Shown piece after piece: positions 22,848 to 22,867 of a stretch of 22,867 bases of DNA. Position numbers and translations under genes: made by a program. The notes below the pieces were generated by a model. The model did not search any database. It saw nothing but the letters and a program-made list of their open reading frames with translations, and had not been told where the DNA came from. The first letter of the stretch is position 1. Each line of letters starts with the position of its first letter. Source of the DNA: UBA2897 sp036733925 (GTDB lineage Bacteria > Bacillota > Negativicutes > Selenomonadales > Selenomonadaceae); contig DAIMZO010000026.1 of NCBI GenBank assembly GCA_036733925.1, positions 1 to 22,867 on the forward strand, given 5' to 3'.

Positions 22848-22867
22848 ATATAAGCCGCGCCCACCGA

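Larger units (their letters stand above)
22617..22867 (+). other. Region without a full gene at the right edge
   Basis: About 250 bp between the divergent T-box promoter and the window end. A possible plus-strand extended -10 (TGCTATACT, 22690-22698) points toward a strong ribosome site and a 12-codon ORF, then a hairpin. No long ORF is seen on either strand; whatever is transcribed probably continues past the window. Confidence 0.5.

Overview
The window looks like chromosomal DNA from a GC-rich, outer-membrane-bearing member of the Firmicutes, most likely Negativicutes (Selenomonadaceae, near Selenomonas or Mitsuokella). The genus is inference. The evidence is a Firmicutes-type block yybS-gdpP-rplI-lonC-dnaB, a T-box leader, a sedoheptulose-7-phosphate isomerase-like gene (heptose for LPS), and AT-rich intergenic regions carrying plain sigma-A promoters between GC-rich genes. 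I see no tRNA, rRNA, CRISPR array, prophage or complete insertion sequence.

Left part (1-6516). A membrane-anchored MutS-family ATPase (-) is divergent from a two-gene unit (+) encoding a 92-aa unknown protein and a secreted or membrane protein with a Tim44-like glycine-rich hydrophobic region. Next is a SIS-domain isomerase gene whose start codon and conserved body lie in different frames, so it is probably broken. It converges on a divergent RsmH-type methyltransferase (-). A phosphoglucomutase/phosphomannomutase (+) follows. These genes touch cell-envelope sugar supply and RNA modification but do not form one pathway.

Scar region (6517-7081). This is a low-GC stretch with a possible small RNA, two strong hairpin terminators and a 56-codon fragment matching the N-terminus of MmeI-like restriction-modification methylases. 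It looks like the residue of a lost accessory module.

Housekeeping block (7082-14001, all +). yybS (membrane protein), gdpP (c-di-AMP phosphodiesterase), rplI (ribosomal protein L9), a LonC-type protease and dnaB (replicative helicase) are closely packed. A terminator follows rplI and a very strong one follows dnaB.

Sulfur and branched-chain amino-acid part (14083-22245). A 77-aa unknown gene (-) and a cysteine-free Rrf2 regulator (-) precede cysK (+), which is divergent from the regulator, suggesting CymR-like control of cysteine synthesis. A perfect bidirectional hairpin separates cysK from the convergent operon ilvC-ilvB-ilvD (-). That operon has a consensus promoter, a hairpin between ilvC and ilvB, and no acetolactate synthase small-subunit gene. 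Upstream of it is an ACS-family MFS transporter (-) led by a T-box riboswitch whose specifier I read as GAA (glutamate).

Right edge (22620-22867). No full gene is visible. A 12-codon ORF with a strong ribosome binding site is followed by a hairpin resembling IS200/IS605-type ends, cut by the window boundary.
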